From Trichopria drosophilae (Eukaryota > Arthropoda > Insecta > Hymenoptera > Diapriidae), in NCBI GenBank assembly GCA_030407085.1, contig CM059582.1, positions 90,756,501 through 90,820,500 of the forward strand: a stretch of DNA of 64,000 nucleotides, read 5' to 3'. Positions within the stretch are counted from its first letter, which is position 1, and every line of letters begins with the position of its first letter. The notes beneath the pieces were generated by a model that made no database searches, was not told the DNA's origin, and worked only from the letters and a program-made list of their open reading frames with translations. A program made the position numbers and the translations under genes. This document shows, in pieces, positions 39,306 through 48,783 of the stretch.

Positions 39306-40565
39306 CTAAAAACATTTCAAAATTTTAATATTTATAAAGAATTTCATTGACATATTTTGGAATATTTACAAGTAATTCCACTGCTAAAACAAATGTATCA
39401 CAAATCACTGTCTAATTATATAATAAGATAAGCCAAATTGTCAAAATTTTACTTCCCCTGCCTCCTGTAGGACTTAAATGAATTGGTCATCAATGAGGAA
39501 GCGGATGTAAGAAGAGAGGAAGTGCTGGGCGTCTCGCTCAAAAGAGATGAATAAAAAAAGGGATGGGACGTCACAAAGGAACCCGCGCTATCAGATCACG
39601 ATCAGATTAGTTTGAACTAGAAGTGACTAAAACTCTAGATAACGGATTAGTGATCCAAGGAATGTAGCATGGAAGATGCATATAGAATAAGTAAACGAAT
39701 AACTTAAAGAGATACCTCAACACTTTGATGCCACTGATGAATAAGAGGAAGAAGCCGCAAATAAAGCTAAGGTTAGCTATTATGGACACTTACGAAACCA
39801 ACAGCCTGTGTGGAACCTCTTCGGAGACATCCCAACACGCGTTATATCAATGCGTCATTAATCATCGCCAAGAATCGCCATCGCGCATAAAAAATGTATC
39901 GGAAAGAGACGCGAAGTTTTTTGCAACTAAATTAGAATTATATTAAGGAAAATATAGTTTCGTCGTTTACGTTCCGTGCGACCGCATTTACGAACTCGAC
40001 CGCCACGTTAGTTTCACCACAAAGTCCCGTGTTTAAGTGTATTTTATTAAGATTGGATATTATTAAAGATTAAATATGATACTTTAGCGTTCATTTTATT
40101 GAGTGTCATTGCAATCCTGAACCCGCACAACTCAGCCGATAGTCAATGGGCAATACTGCTGCGTCCAGGACGTTGACGCAACAGTGCTTAAAAGTATTCC
40201 CCCGCCCATCGCAAAAAAATATAATAATAAATAATATCACACGCAAAATAATGAATATATAAAAAAAGATACGTCACCCTACACTACCATTCTTACCACC
40301 TATGTTGATAAAGCTATCATTGGCCCTAAAGTTTCGTTACCTCAAGCTTCTCCTATATCGACAACAATATGTTTCATCACAAAATCGGGAGATTTGTAGA
40401 TAAACAGAAAACAGTACCAACACTGATTATGTCAGGAATATTCAGGTAAACATTCAAGTACCGGAATATCTTTAATTGATAGGAGAAATTCGCGTAAGGA
40501 CGTTTGCCTATAATATTTAGCTTGCACAGATCGGAAACAGTAGTAAAAAAATATTTGGCATTTAC
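39306..40565 (-). other. Intron 1 (inferred) of the recombinase-like gene
   Basis: 1.26 kb with no recognised gene. The sequence at about 39960-40200 has a different composition, with CGTTTACGTTCCGTGCGACC and an LTR-like end look, so it may be an old mobile-element fragment; I could not identify it. A 73-codon plus-strand open frame at 39725-39946 starts with TTG and has no recognisable similarity. Confidence 0.5.
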
Positions 40566-42294
40566 CACTATCGTAATTGTCTTCTGGATAATAATCAGAA
40601 TCATCATCTTCCTCAATACTCTCATCTCTCTCTGTAGTACCATTAGTATCTTGCTCTGCAACAATCTTACGATTTCTATTCGAGTCACCATCTGAATGTG
40701 GAGCGATATGCTGTTCTCCTAATGCCCTTTCTAAAAATTGTGACACTTGCGCTATATCGTTTAAGGGAACTGGTTGTCGATATATATTTAAGTGGATGCT
40801 TTTACTATGACCCATAAAATTTGACAGATCATCTACCTCGCTTTCCGTTAAATTTAAGGCTATGCATGATGTTGCGATATGCTTTCTCAATAAGGTCGCG
40901 CGTAAGGTGCTCGGATCTGCAGCTCCACATTCTACAGAGAATTTACGCATTAATTCGCAAGCATCTGGGTAACGAGGCGCTCCATTTGGCCCTTCTGGAA
41001 GCCCGAATAGGAATTTATTTGATTGAACACCCGCTTCCTTTCGATATTGTAATATAAGGCGTATATTGTTTTCCATCTCGTTTGTAAGCAAAATGGGCAC
41101 CGTCCGTACTTTCTTCCCCCTGAGAACCATTCGTGAGTATTTATTCGCCATTTGTTTTCCGATATCATTTAACTTGTCATAATGACTCGGATATGTTGCA
41201 CGATTCACTTTCTGCAAAGAGTCGAAATGGGAAACTTTTAGCCGTTGCATTTCACCAGGTCTTCTCCTATTAAGTAGTAATAGACTTATCAACGTATATT
41301 CGATCAGGCCTCTCCAAGACACGAAATCAAATTTTTTCTTTAAACGCGTGTAAATTTCACTTGTTTTTGTTTTCAGGTAATTATGCAGAATCTTTAGGTC
41401 ACTGACCGTCGGTAAAATAATCTTTTTTCTTATTGACATGTTAGCTTGTGACTCCGCGACGGTTCTATTTACCATCTGACCGAATCGAACTTGGAATAGA
41501 TGCATAAACTTTTCGGCTTCAATTTTCTTTTCATCGTCTTTCTTCTCGATACATTCAGCTATCCAGATATTACAACTTTCTTTAACAAGAGTACCGACTG
41601 CCGAAGATGTTGCGGGAGTTTTAAAAAATTGTGTTTCTTCGTCATAATTGCCCATAATATTCACCGCATCTACAAATGCAGAATAATTAGAAGGGTCCAT
41701 TACCGAACTTAAGTCTGTAATTTCTGGTTTGAGTCTTTTCATTTGCAGAACCAATCTGCCCAAACGCCGTAAATCTGCTCTTACGTTTTTCGAACATTCG
41801 TCAAGGTGGCGGTACTTGAATGTTTTCAAATTACCGTATAAAATAATGAGTAAATCATGCTTTATTATTTGAGCCACGTCATCCTTGTGTAACGTTGCCA
41901 GTAACTTTACCATAGAAGGCCCAGCCCGTTCATGCACATTCGCTGTAATTTCTCTGCTTAATGTTTGGACCTGATGCACATCATTTCCTGCTTTTCCAGA
42001 GCATTTAGCGTGATGTTTGTGCAAGCTCAATTTTGCAAAATAATTCCCACAGCACGGGCATGGCATGAAATCTTCGATAGTTTTCTCGACCGTCGGACGC
42101 CTGCGTGTGACAAATGTCGTTTTGTCTGATAAATCACAAGTAATGTTATTTCGAAAGTTGCCTTTAGCTCGAAATGTATCAAGCATTACTATTCTATTTC
42201 GTTGTTCCTGAGACATTGATACTCCCTTTTTGTTGGCGACTTTTGGTAAAGACAACAACGTTTGTACGTCTGGTATATTTTTACCGGGGGTCAC
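40566..42294 (-). CDS. Crypton-like tyrosine recombinase, main exon
   Basis: An uninterrupted minus-strand frame of about 576 codons precedes the donor at 40566. Numbering from 42294 (a GTG; the first ATG is codon 27 at 42216), a C2HC-type zinc finger lies at about 79-98 (C79, C82, H94 or H95, C98). A helical region at 120-320 follows. The catalytic domain lies at about 325-510: Arg I in RRRPGE (R345), a lysine-rich beta-hairpin GKKVRTVPI (K394/K395), box II STLRATLLR (R465), MGHSKSIH (H496) and the nucleophile in NIYRQP (Y505). This is the R-(H)xxR-H-Y layout of tyrosine recombinases. The usual first histidine of box II is serine here. An acidic tail (EEDDDSDYYPEDNYD) leads to the splice donor. 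Cryptons and related insect genes use such enzymes for site-specific recombination of circular DNA (family knowledge). In-frame TAG at 42310-42312 means the N-terminus either starts near codon 27 or is spliced from an upstream exon. Activity is not proven; a domesticated nuclear DNA-binding protein is the main alternative. Confidence 0.82.
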
Positions 42295-42763
42295 AACATT
42301 GTTAGTGAACTAACCTTCGATCAAGATCGTTTGGTTACAGCGCGGATGTGGGAAACTCAGGTTCCCTGTTACCAACCGCAGGGCAGGACAATGAGTCAAG
42401 ACGATTTGAAATATATCGATTGTTTATTAGAAAAAAATGTTGCGATGTGTGCACAGCACAAAACTGGACGCGCGTGCGGTTCGAGAGCTGAGTGCTGACT
42501 CCTCTTCTTTTCCTCGCTTCTCTTTCTCTCGCTCATCGAGTATGTGGAACATAGAAGGGTGAGCGCGTGGACAATCCCCACACGGAAGAGACAAGTGGTA
42601 CCATCTCTGAGCACTAATGATTACTGGGTATTGAGCGATATAATCTGCAGAATTCTATTTCGTAATAACTATCTGCCTTTTGTACGAAATTACTCTTAAA
42701 GAACAATATCTCACGTAATCTTTTTATTTGAACTGTCACGACATTGGGAATTTCAATTGACGC
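42295..42763. other. Spacer between the recombinase gene and the LINE
   Basis: Contains a pyrimidine-rich stretch (CTCCTCTTCTTTTCCTCGC near 42500). No gene was recognised. Part of the right half is probably the 5' UTR of the LINE. An upstream first exon of the recombinase gene could also lie here, but none could be defined. Confidence 0.5.
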
Positions 42764-43790
42764 ATGATGGGTAACATCTATCCAATTTGCAAAAATGCAA
42801 CGTCTGGTAGAGAAATTAAATCTACAGTAGTAACATACGATAAGTGTAAATTCACTTACCATCCAAAATGCGGTAAATTCACAAAGGTCACGGACAAGGA
42901 AGAACTAATCGTGGTGTGCAGCGTTTGTCTGCTAGTAGCGAACTCACAGTAGTTTCTCACTCTCTTGCATCATTAAACTCGTCAACTTCATTGCAAACAC
43001 AAAATTCAGCACGGTCTACGAGAGATCCATCACAGGTAGATTTTCGATTGCTTTTGGCTGAAATTCAAGCTATTAACACCAACGTTGCAATCTCTACCCA
43101 GAAAAATGAAACACACAACAATAGTCTAATGGAAAAATTCTCTCAACTATCTCCAGGTGTTCATAGTAGCCTCCAAAAACTAAAGAATGGTCATAATTAA
43201 TTAATTAAACGATGCACTACTCTAGAAAATGAAAATTCTACCTCGAAATGGAATATCGAGGAGCTCAATGCCAGACTTAGCAAGGTTGAATTCTACCATG
43301 AACAGAAAACCTTTCTCCTTTCAGGTCTTCCTGAATCTGAGTAAACGTCTCTGCGGGAAGATGTACAAAAAATCGCATCACACGTGAATGTTGACATTTC
43401 ATAGACAGATATTGCGGAGGCCACTCGTATGCGTCGTTCGGGACAAAATTTAAGTCATAAGCCCAGGACCGTTAGAATTGTGTTTTAGCAACGCCACAAA
43501 GTAATGCTTTCATAAAAAATTTTAAGCCAAAGCGAAGGGTCATATCTTCAACTTTATTCGGAGACAGAGAAGAATACATTCTCCATCTTCACGAATTGCC
43601 TGCACCAAAAACCTACGTTTTTTAACGCAAGTACGTAGAAAAGCAAAGGAGATGGGAATTCAATATGTCTGGCAAAATAATGGGAACATTCTTGTCAAAC
43701 TGGATGACAATCTGACCTCAAGAGCTACCCATATTTCAAAAATCGATGCTTTCCTGTGTTTAACCGCGTCCTGACTATCTAAGTCAGCAA
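42764..43790 (+). pseudogene. LINE ORF1 relic (PHD-like zinc finger plus nucleic-acid-binding region)
   Basis: From the ATG at 42764 the frame gives a PHD-type zinc finger pattern (YPICKN, YDKCKFTYHPKC, VVCSVC). It lacks the first cysteine expected of CxxC. A frameshift near 42915 moves into a Ser/Thr-rich linker and then a helical segment (LNARLSKVEFYHEQKTFLLSGL) up to the region ATRMRRSGQN, KPRTVRIVF. Stops interrupt it at several points after 43198. The order zinc finger, coiled-coil/linker, then an L1-ORF1-like RNA-binding region is typical of ORF1 of insect jockey/CR1-type non-LTR retrotransposons (family knowledge). It is clearly inactive. The clade assignment is tentative. Confidence 0.65.
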
Positions 43791-43953
43791 CGGCAACTTC
43801 TGGAAATTTCGAACCAACCAGAACACATGACTCCCTATATCACCCATGTATCTTCAGCTGCCATCACTATCTTTTTTTTTCAAGTCAATCGCGATTTGAA
43901 ATGAGTAATAACCATAGATATATCCGGTATCAAAACTGGGCGTGTAAATACTA

Positions 43954-44328
43954 ATGTTCAAAAGGATAAGGTTGAATGCGATTTCTAAGTCACCTTCGGA
44001 ATATCTACGTTTATGCCACCTAAATGCTCAATCCTTATTAACTGAGGGCCGTTGGATAACTGCAGATATTCTCGCACTCATCAAGTGCAGAAACCGGCTA
44101 TATTTAATATATAAACGCAAGAAAAATATCTTGGCACATGTAGACTACAAACAAATGAGAAATAGCGTACGTTGGCAGATTACAAAAGCACATTCCAGTT
44201 ATTGTGCGAGTCGTCTAGCTCCCCTAACTGATTCCAAAGCTATCTGGCAGGAACTTGCGCTTGGTTAAATCAAAACCTCCCCCCCCCCCCGGAATTAATT
44301 TGCCCGCTGAATGAACTTAATAGTTATT
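43954..44328 (+). pseudogene. LINE ORF2 relic, 5' part with the endonuclease deleted
   Basis: The frame begins just upstream of an endonuclease-type start (YLRLCHLNAQSLL) and then jumps directly to the linker between endonuclease and reverse transcriptase (ALIKCRNRLYLIYKRKKN, YKQMRNSVRWQITKAHSSY, KAIWQELALG). Nearly the whole endonuclease domain, of order 200 residues in the family, is therefore missing through an internal deletion near 44060. After a stop and a C-tract the linker continues as INLPAELNELNSY up to 44328, where a TIR element interrupts it. Confidence 0.7.
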
Positions 44329-44425
44329 CCCAGATAGCAATGTGAGTCTCATATAGCTTTCAATGTGCACTCATAAGTGGGAGTAAATCTCATTTATGAG
44401 TCTCCATGTGAGTGCTATTTGTGAA
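44329..44425 (+). repeat. Left terminal inverted repeat
   Basis: Begins CCCAGATAGCAA and pairs imperfectly with 45430-45523. Confidence 0.75.
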
Positions 44426-45429
44426 CGCAGATAGAGTAGCAATCGATACTCAGAAATGAGATTTCCATTTACTATAAATAAGCGCATGCGCAATAGTGAC
44501 ATTTTCATTGGCTACCGTCAAAAGCGCCTTGTATAACTATATATTAGATAGCATGGGATCTGGAATAAATAGGATTCTTTCTCCATTTACATAAACAAAT
44601 ATTTTTATTGTTTTTCATTTTTTACTTTTTATTTAATTTAATTTTACTGTTTTTTTTGTATATATATTAATTTTGTATATTATTTAATATACATAATTAA
44701 ATTAATTTAAGAAAAACACTTCTCATTCCGGTCACCGATTTAGTAGTAGTCCACAGCGTATGCCGCTGAACTTGAAAGTACTATAGCGTGCGACGCAGAC
44801 CACTGGTCTACCAACGCCGAATACTGTTAATATAATACTGTGAATCTAAAAGTTAATATGATATTTATGTACAAATACTTTTTAAGTCATACTTCCTGTA
44901 TGCAGTCTTTCAAAGCTTTTCGTGATAATCAGAAGAGAGTTGAGCTCAAAATTAAGAATTTTCAAAAAACGCGGAAAAAATTTAAGGGGATTTTCAAAAG
45001 TGAACATTTTCAATATTTAAAATATCTCAGAAAACGGCAAGGGGATGCGCAGAATTTTCTATTTATTAATAATTTCAATACGATAAGAAATATAATTGAA
45101 ACAAACGATTGTTAATAACGTCAATACTTCCAAAAGAACTCAGAAGCATTTCAAATTAAGCATCCAGAAGAATAGAAATTATTCACATTTTTTATATACC
45201 CGCCCCTGTTTTTTTGGACATATCGTGTAATCTATGCAATACAAATTACATAATATCGATTGGAGAAATCATTTTCACACGTTTATTAAATATAATATAA
45301 TACTGTAGCTCAATGTATTTTGTGATTGTTGTGTGTTAGGTCTTTTATTTTGTCGGAATACATGGAATCACAAAAAACTCTTATATGAGAGTAACCGTAG
45401 ACTTTTCGGGCTAGCGCAATGCATTTATC

Positions 45430-45523
45430 TCTCACTTGAAGTATCATGTGCACTCATGTTCCGACTCACAAATGAGCTCTTTGTATATGAGCTTCGCGTG
45501 AGACTCACACCTTGCTATCTGGG
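45430..45523 (-). repeat. Right terminal inverted repeat
   Basis: Ends TTGCTATCTGGG and mirrors the left terminus at 44329-44425. Confidence 0.75.
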
Positions 45524-45720
45524 TTTCTCCTCTAATGCAAATACAAACGTTACCCGAGGTCGCATTGATATTTCACCTCAACACTTCTCAAGTAACAGCG
45601 CTTTACAATATAATCTACATAATGTTAATAATTTTCTAATATTTTAGTTATAAGTTTTAGCCATAATATAACGCGTTGTATCGCCATCAAGGCTTAATGT
45701 CAAATAAATATAAATGCAAA
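45524..45720 (+). pseudogene. LINE ORF2 relic continuing after the nested element, and probable 3' end
   Basis: The frame resumes in phase with the part before the TIR element and stays open to 45645. It ends before any reverse-transcriptase motif, so the RT domain is lost. AATGTCAAATAAATATAAATG near 45700 could be the LINE 3' end with a polyadenylation-like signal. The boundary is approximate. Confidence 0.5.
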
Positions 45721-45859
45721 ATACAAATTATTTAAGAATGTTTAGAAGAAAACTGTTGGGCTGTTTTTTAGATTTTCGAGCAAAATGAAAAATGTTAAAT
45801 TCGAAAGGTTCGATTAAACTATCTCAAGATCTCGAAATTAATATTGCGAAGTTGTCAGA

Positions 45860-45930
45860 GGGTGCGGAGCTTAGCTGGAAGAGCATTCAACTAGCAATCC
45901 AAGGATCCCGGGTTCAACCGCCTGGGGCAA
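45860..45930 (+). pseudogene. tRNA-like relic (anticodon-loop position reads AGC)
   Basis: A D-arm-like GCTTAGCTGGAAGAGC (stem GCTT/GAGC), an anticodon loop CTAGCAA and a T-arm-like CCCGGGTTCAACC followed by CTGGGG appear in tRNA order. The A-box and B-box-like sequences are recognisable. The anticodon stem pairs poorly, the T loop is too long and the acceptor stem is only partly paired, so it is a degenerate tRNA pseudogene or the head of a tRNA-derived SINE. Confidence 0.5.
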
Positions 45931-46365
45931 CGAATCTAACCACTAAAAACAAACAAGATTTCTGTAGTATGTTTCATTGAAATGCAATGCGTATATATAA
46001 CACCGCTCAACAACAGCTTAACAACCGCGTACTGCCTGGAATGTTACAACCGATTGTTATAGGATTTTATCCGTAAACTCGGAATCTGATCTTGGTAATA
46101 TTGGATTTACTCTTGGTTGTGAGTAATTTAGGTTGAATGATGTGAAAACACGCATTTCCTGCATTTTTTCCATCTGGTAATCAACACACATAGCATAAAT
46201 CAACAGCATAGAATAAAATAAAAGATCGAACATTGTCTTTTGAGACCGAAAAACAGAAATGTATGTATTGAATACATTTTAAAATAACTAGGAACAGCTT
46301 TTGTGTCCGAAGATGGCACTATGCTGTCATATGCATTTTTGGAGGCACAACATTCAAATTAGAAT
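45931..46365. other. Spacer, nothing recognised
   Basis: AT-rich sequence between the tRNA-like relic and the minus-strand LINE. No open frame of note; if the tRNA-like head is a SINE, its body would extend here. Confidence 0.5.
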
Positions 46366-46995
46366 TCAAACTCTCAATTTCTCTAGGTCCTTGGCGGCCC
46401 ATCTCATTAGCCATACGGCAGCTGTGATCACGGCGCATCTGTTCTTGAGAAGTTCCTCCATCTGAGCTTGGTGTCTAGGATATTCTATTTCCGCGTACTC
46501 CAGTCTAAGAGTGAGCAGGCAGACATAGTCCCATTTGTAGTTCATGGTAAACAGTAACATCTCTATTTTCCTGGGATTAATTAGAGAGTCCTGTTTCCTG
46601 ACATCAATGATCCACAAATGTTAATGCCCGTTATATTAAACTTACCAATGGAATGAAAAACGGGTCATCTGGGTATCCCGTAACATGGAGGCCAAACTCT
46701 GTTGTTCCAATGATAACCATATACCATAATAATGGTGAAAGAACCCCTCCCTGTAGGTAACCGGAGTCAAAATTACCCTGGATTTTCGTGTCGTCCTTCA
46801 CTACTTCCAGTATATTGAGCGCTCTGAGGGTCTCCTTATCACTCCACCCGCGTTGTTATTGAAGCCCCCCTCAATGTTCAGCACATCGCCCACTGCGCAG
46901 CCCTTTTTCTTCAGTTGGGACTCCATCAATGAGACTGCCTGATGCAGCGCCATCTCAGTGGAGAGTTCTGCCTTTCGATGGATCATGTGCGGCAC
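46366..46995 (-). pseudogene. LINE reverse transcriptase relic
   Basis: On the minus strand the order of RT motifs is visible across frames. First comes ELSTEMALHQAVSLMES with DVLNIEGGFNN (metal-binding motif A region, aspartate altered), then GYLQGGVLSPLLWYMVI near 46775-46705, then GYPDD near 46661-46680 (family YADD), then INPRKIEMLLFT near 46560-46600. At least one frameshift and several altered key residues separate them. This layout matches jockey/R1-type non-LTR retrotransposons (family knowledge). It lies on the opposite strand to the LINE at 42764-45720, so it is a separate insertion. The 5' part upstream of 46995 decays beyond recognition by about 47160. Confidence 0.75.
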
Positions 46996-47395
46996 TTACT
47001 GGCCGGTCCCACACCTTGAATGTCACCTGGGTACACCGGTAGTGAGGCCGATTATCAAGGGCCGCCAGCGTCTTTTCTTGGGCTTCCGGGATCTAGGTTC
47101 GTTTTTTTTCTTAGATACCAGAGCAGTAGTCTGAACCTTCGGTTGTCGGATGATCCTCCAGTACGACGTCCTTAACGAAGGGTTGTACCATTGAATGAAT
47201 TATGCTAATATAAGGTGTGGTGTAACCCCAAATTGAAGGAGAAGCAAAAGAGAAAGGAACTCTGCGCTCACTACGATAAGCCTCATCTCCCGTAATATTA
47301 TACGAGCCATATAATACGAACTCCCATAATATAAAATTCCTACAGTAACAAAGATAGTGTTCTGTTATTTGTCTTGGCGGACACTAATACCAGTA
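46996..47395. other. Flank of the LINE relic, no clear content
   Basis: The first 60-160 bp may be decayed upstream ORF2 on the minus strand. The rest shows nothing recognisable. Confidence 0.4.
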
Positions 47396-47466
47396 TAAAA
47401 AATTACACGCCTTTAAAAGTGACTAAGAAAAAAGTTTAAACTTTTAAGCGTGTGTAATTTTTTTAA
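47396..47466. repeat. Small hairpin
   Basis: The left arm TAAAAAATTACACGCC and TTTAAAAGT pairs with ACTTTTAAGCG and TGTGTAATTTTTT, with one or two small indels. It is a 70-bp palindrome of unknown origin. Confidence 0.7.
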
Positions 47467-47998
47467 TTTTAATAGTCGAACCTGTTTGGACCATGTAGTA
47501 TCTTTTATTTATGTCCCTAAAAAACAAAGGAATAAATGTCAGCTGATTGTTGCTACATTCCACTTGTATTAATATAAGCCTGGTTGAACGCGCCGATTTA
47601 CGGTGCTTTCAAAAACTGTGTATTTTTTAGTTTGTAAGTTATGTCGGACTATACTTGTATATTACAGTATCATTTTTGAGCAACAAATGAGCAACAATTA
47701 GCTGTATATACGTTTTTGCGATACAATTTTTTCTTTCCACTTTTTTGAGTTATGTTTGGCTGGTTCTTATGCAAGTCAGCCGAACCTTCTTATTTTTTTT
47801 TAATATCAAAAACAGTGCCGTGGAATTCTATATGACATCGGTATTTTTGAAGCAAAAAATGAGCAACAATTAACTGTATAGTCCTTTGTACTATAGCATT
47901 AGTTAACCTGCCTTTTTTTTAATGAGAGCAACAAGTTCGGGAGTAGAGCAACATTTGAGCAACAATTGAGCAACAATAGGTTTTGCCAGAAAAAATGT
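47467..47998. repeat. Degenerate region rich in GAGCAACAAT motifs
   Basis: ATGAGCAACAATTA(G/A)CTGTATA occurs near 47687 and 47859 in similar surroundings about 170-180 bp apart, and the core GAGCAACA recurs several more times to 47970. This suggests two or three diverged tandem copies of a longer unit. No gene was seen. Confidence 0.5.
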
Positions 47999-48250
47999 AT
48001 ACAGGGTGGCCGATTTATCTGAAGACAAAATATTTCGAGAACTATGCACAGAATAAAAAAAGTTGTCGGATGAAATTTGTTCGACACGAAGGGGGGCATC
48101 CAGTGATAATTAAATTTACCCCCTCCCCCATCCCCTGGGGGTGGAGTGGGGGCAAAAACAATAAAACTTAAATAGGAACCCCCAGTTTTTATTGCAGATT
48201 TGGATTCTCCAGAAAAAAGTACACCAATTTGACCTAGGAGCTATTGCATT
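47999..48250. repeat. Interspersed repeat fragment starting TACAGGGTGGCC
   Basis: The sequence has a terminus-like ACAGGGTGGCCGATTTATC, then GCACAGAATAAAAAAAGTTG, a G-rich and C-rich middle (CCCCTCCCCCATCCCCTGGG) and GGATTCTCCAGAAAAAAGTA. I recall this arrangement as an interspersed repeat type common in insect genomes, but cannot name or verify the family. The open frames on both strands here have no similarity to known proteins. Confidence 0.45.
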
Positions 48251-48522
48251 TTGGTTCACAGGTGACGCTGTAATCGATAAAAATCCAAATTTATCTGAAG
48301 ACATTGAAATACCTCGTTATATAACTTGAAATCTCTCTATAATAATATTTATATATATTAAAAGCAACCGAAATCATTAAGGACCATTATTTTTGTTTAA
48401 TTATAAAATATCGTTTAAAGTTGGGTATATATACATAGTTAACTTGGCTGAGCTGCTAGGTTGCGCCTGATTGATGTGACGTCATTCTTAGCCATTCGCG
48501 CGTTGTTTAGTAGTACGATATT
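48251..48522. other. Spacer, nothing recognised
   Basis: AT-rich; it may hold the remaining part of the preceding repeat. Confidence 0.4.
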
Positions 48523-48783
48523 ATCTTTCGGGCTCCCTTGTGCCTAAACTATAAATTTTAGACTAAGGCTCTCTTGGACTTTTTTGTAGGAAATTTCCTC
48601 CTCTACAAAAAAGGTTGAGTGAATTTTTGGCGTATCTTGCACCTGTTTCGGAAGCTACGGAAGCGATAGAATGAAAAACGAAAACTTCGGCGTCCGCGGC
48701 CATGTTCTGAAAATTCGTTGTTTTTCAATTTATCGCTTCCGTATCTAGAATGTATAGTTTAGGCACAAGCGAGCCCGAAAGAT
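48523..48783. mobile_element. Foldback / MITE-like element
   Basis: The outer arms ATCTTTCGGGCTCCCTTGTG and CACAAGCGAGCCCGAAAGAT are inverted copies. A second inner pair, TACGGAAGCGATAGAATG and AATTTATCGCTTCCGTA, lies at 48656-48743. A third local hairpin (CTTTTTTGTAG / CTACAAAAAAG) lies at about 48577-48611. Three nested or adjacent inverted repeats in 261 bp fit a small non-autonomous element. It is non-coding. Confidence 0.65.

Larger units (their letters stand above)
44329..45523. mobile_element. Non-autonomous TIR DNA element nested in the LINE
   Basis: The left end reads CCCAGATAGCAATGTGAGTC and the right end is its inverted match (GACTCACACCTTGCTATCTGGG). Similarity between arms continues inward for about 90-100 bp (CTCATTTATGAGTC versus CTCATTTGTGAGTC). 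The LINE frame stops at AGTTATT on the left and resumes at TTTCTCC on the right. Removing the element with one copy of TT restores an open frame (SYF-SSNAN), which implies a 2-bp TT target-site duplication. The interior is AT-rich. A 91-codon open frame at 44840-45115 starts with GTG and has no recognisable domain. The superfamily is not assigned. Confidence 0.8.

Noticed and set aside
39725..39946. 73-codon plus-strand frame in intron 1
   Set aside because: It has a TTG start, no similarity, and lies antisense within an inferred intron.
44840..45115. 91-codon Lys-rich frame inside the TIR element as a transposase
   Set aside because: It starts with GTG, is far too short, and has no DDE or zinc-finger pattern; AT-rich composition explains the lysines.
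45860..45930. Functional tRNA-Ala
   Set aside because: The anticodon stem, T arm and acceptor stem do not pair properly, so it is called only as a relic.
47983..48304. Overlapping 62-66-codon frames around the ACAGGGTGG repeat
   Set aside because: They are short, lie on both strands and sit in an apparent interspersed repeat, with no protein signature.
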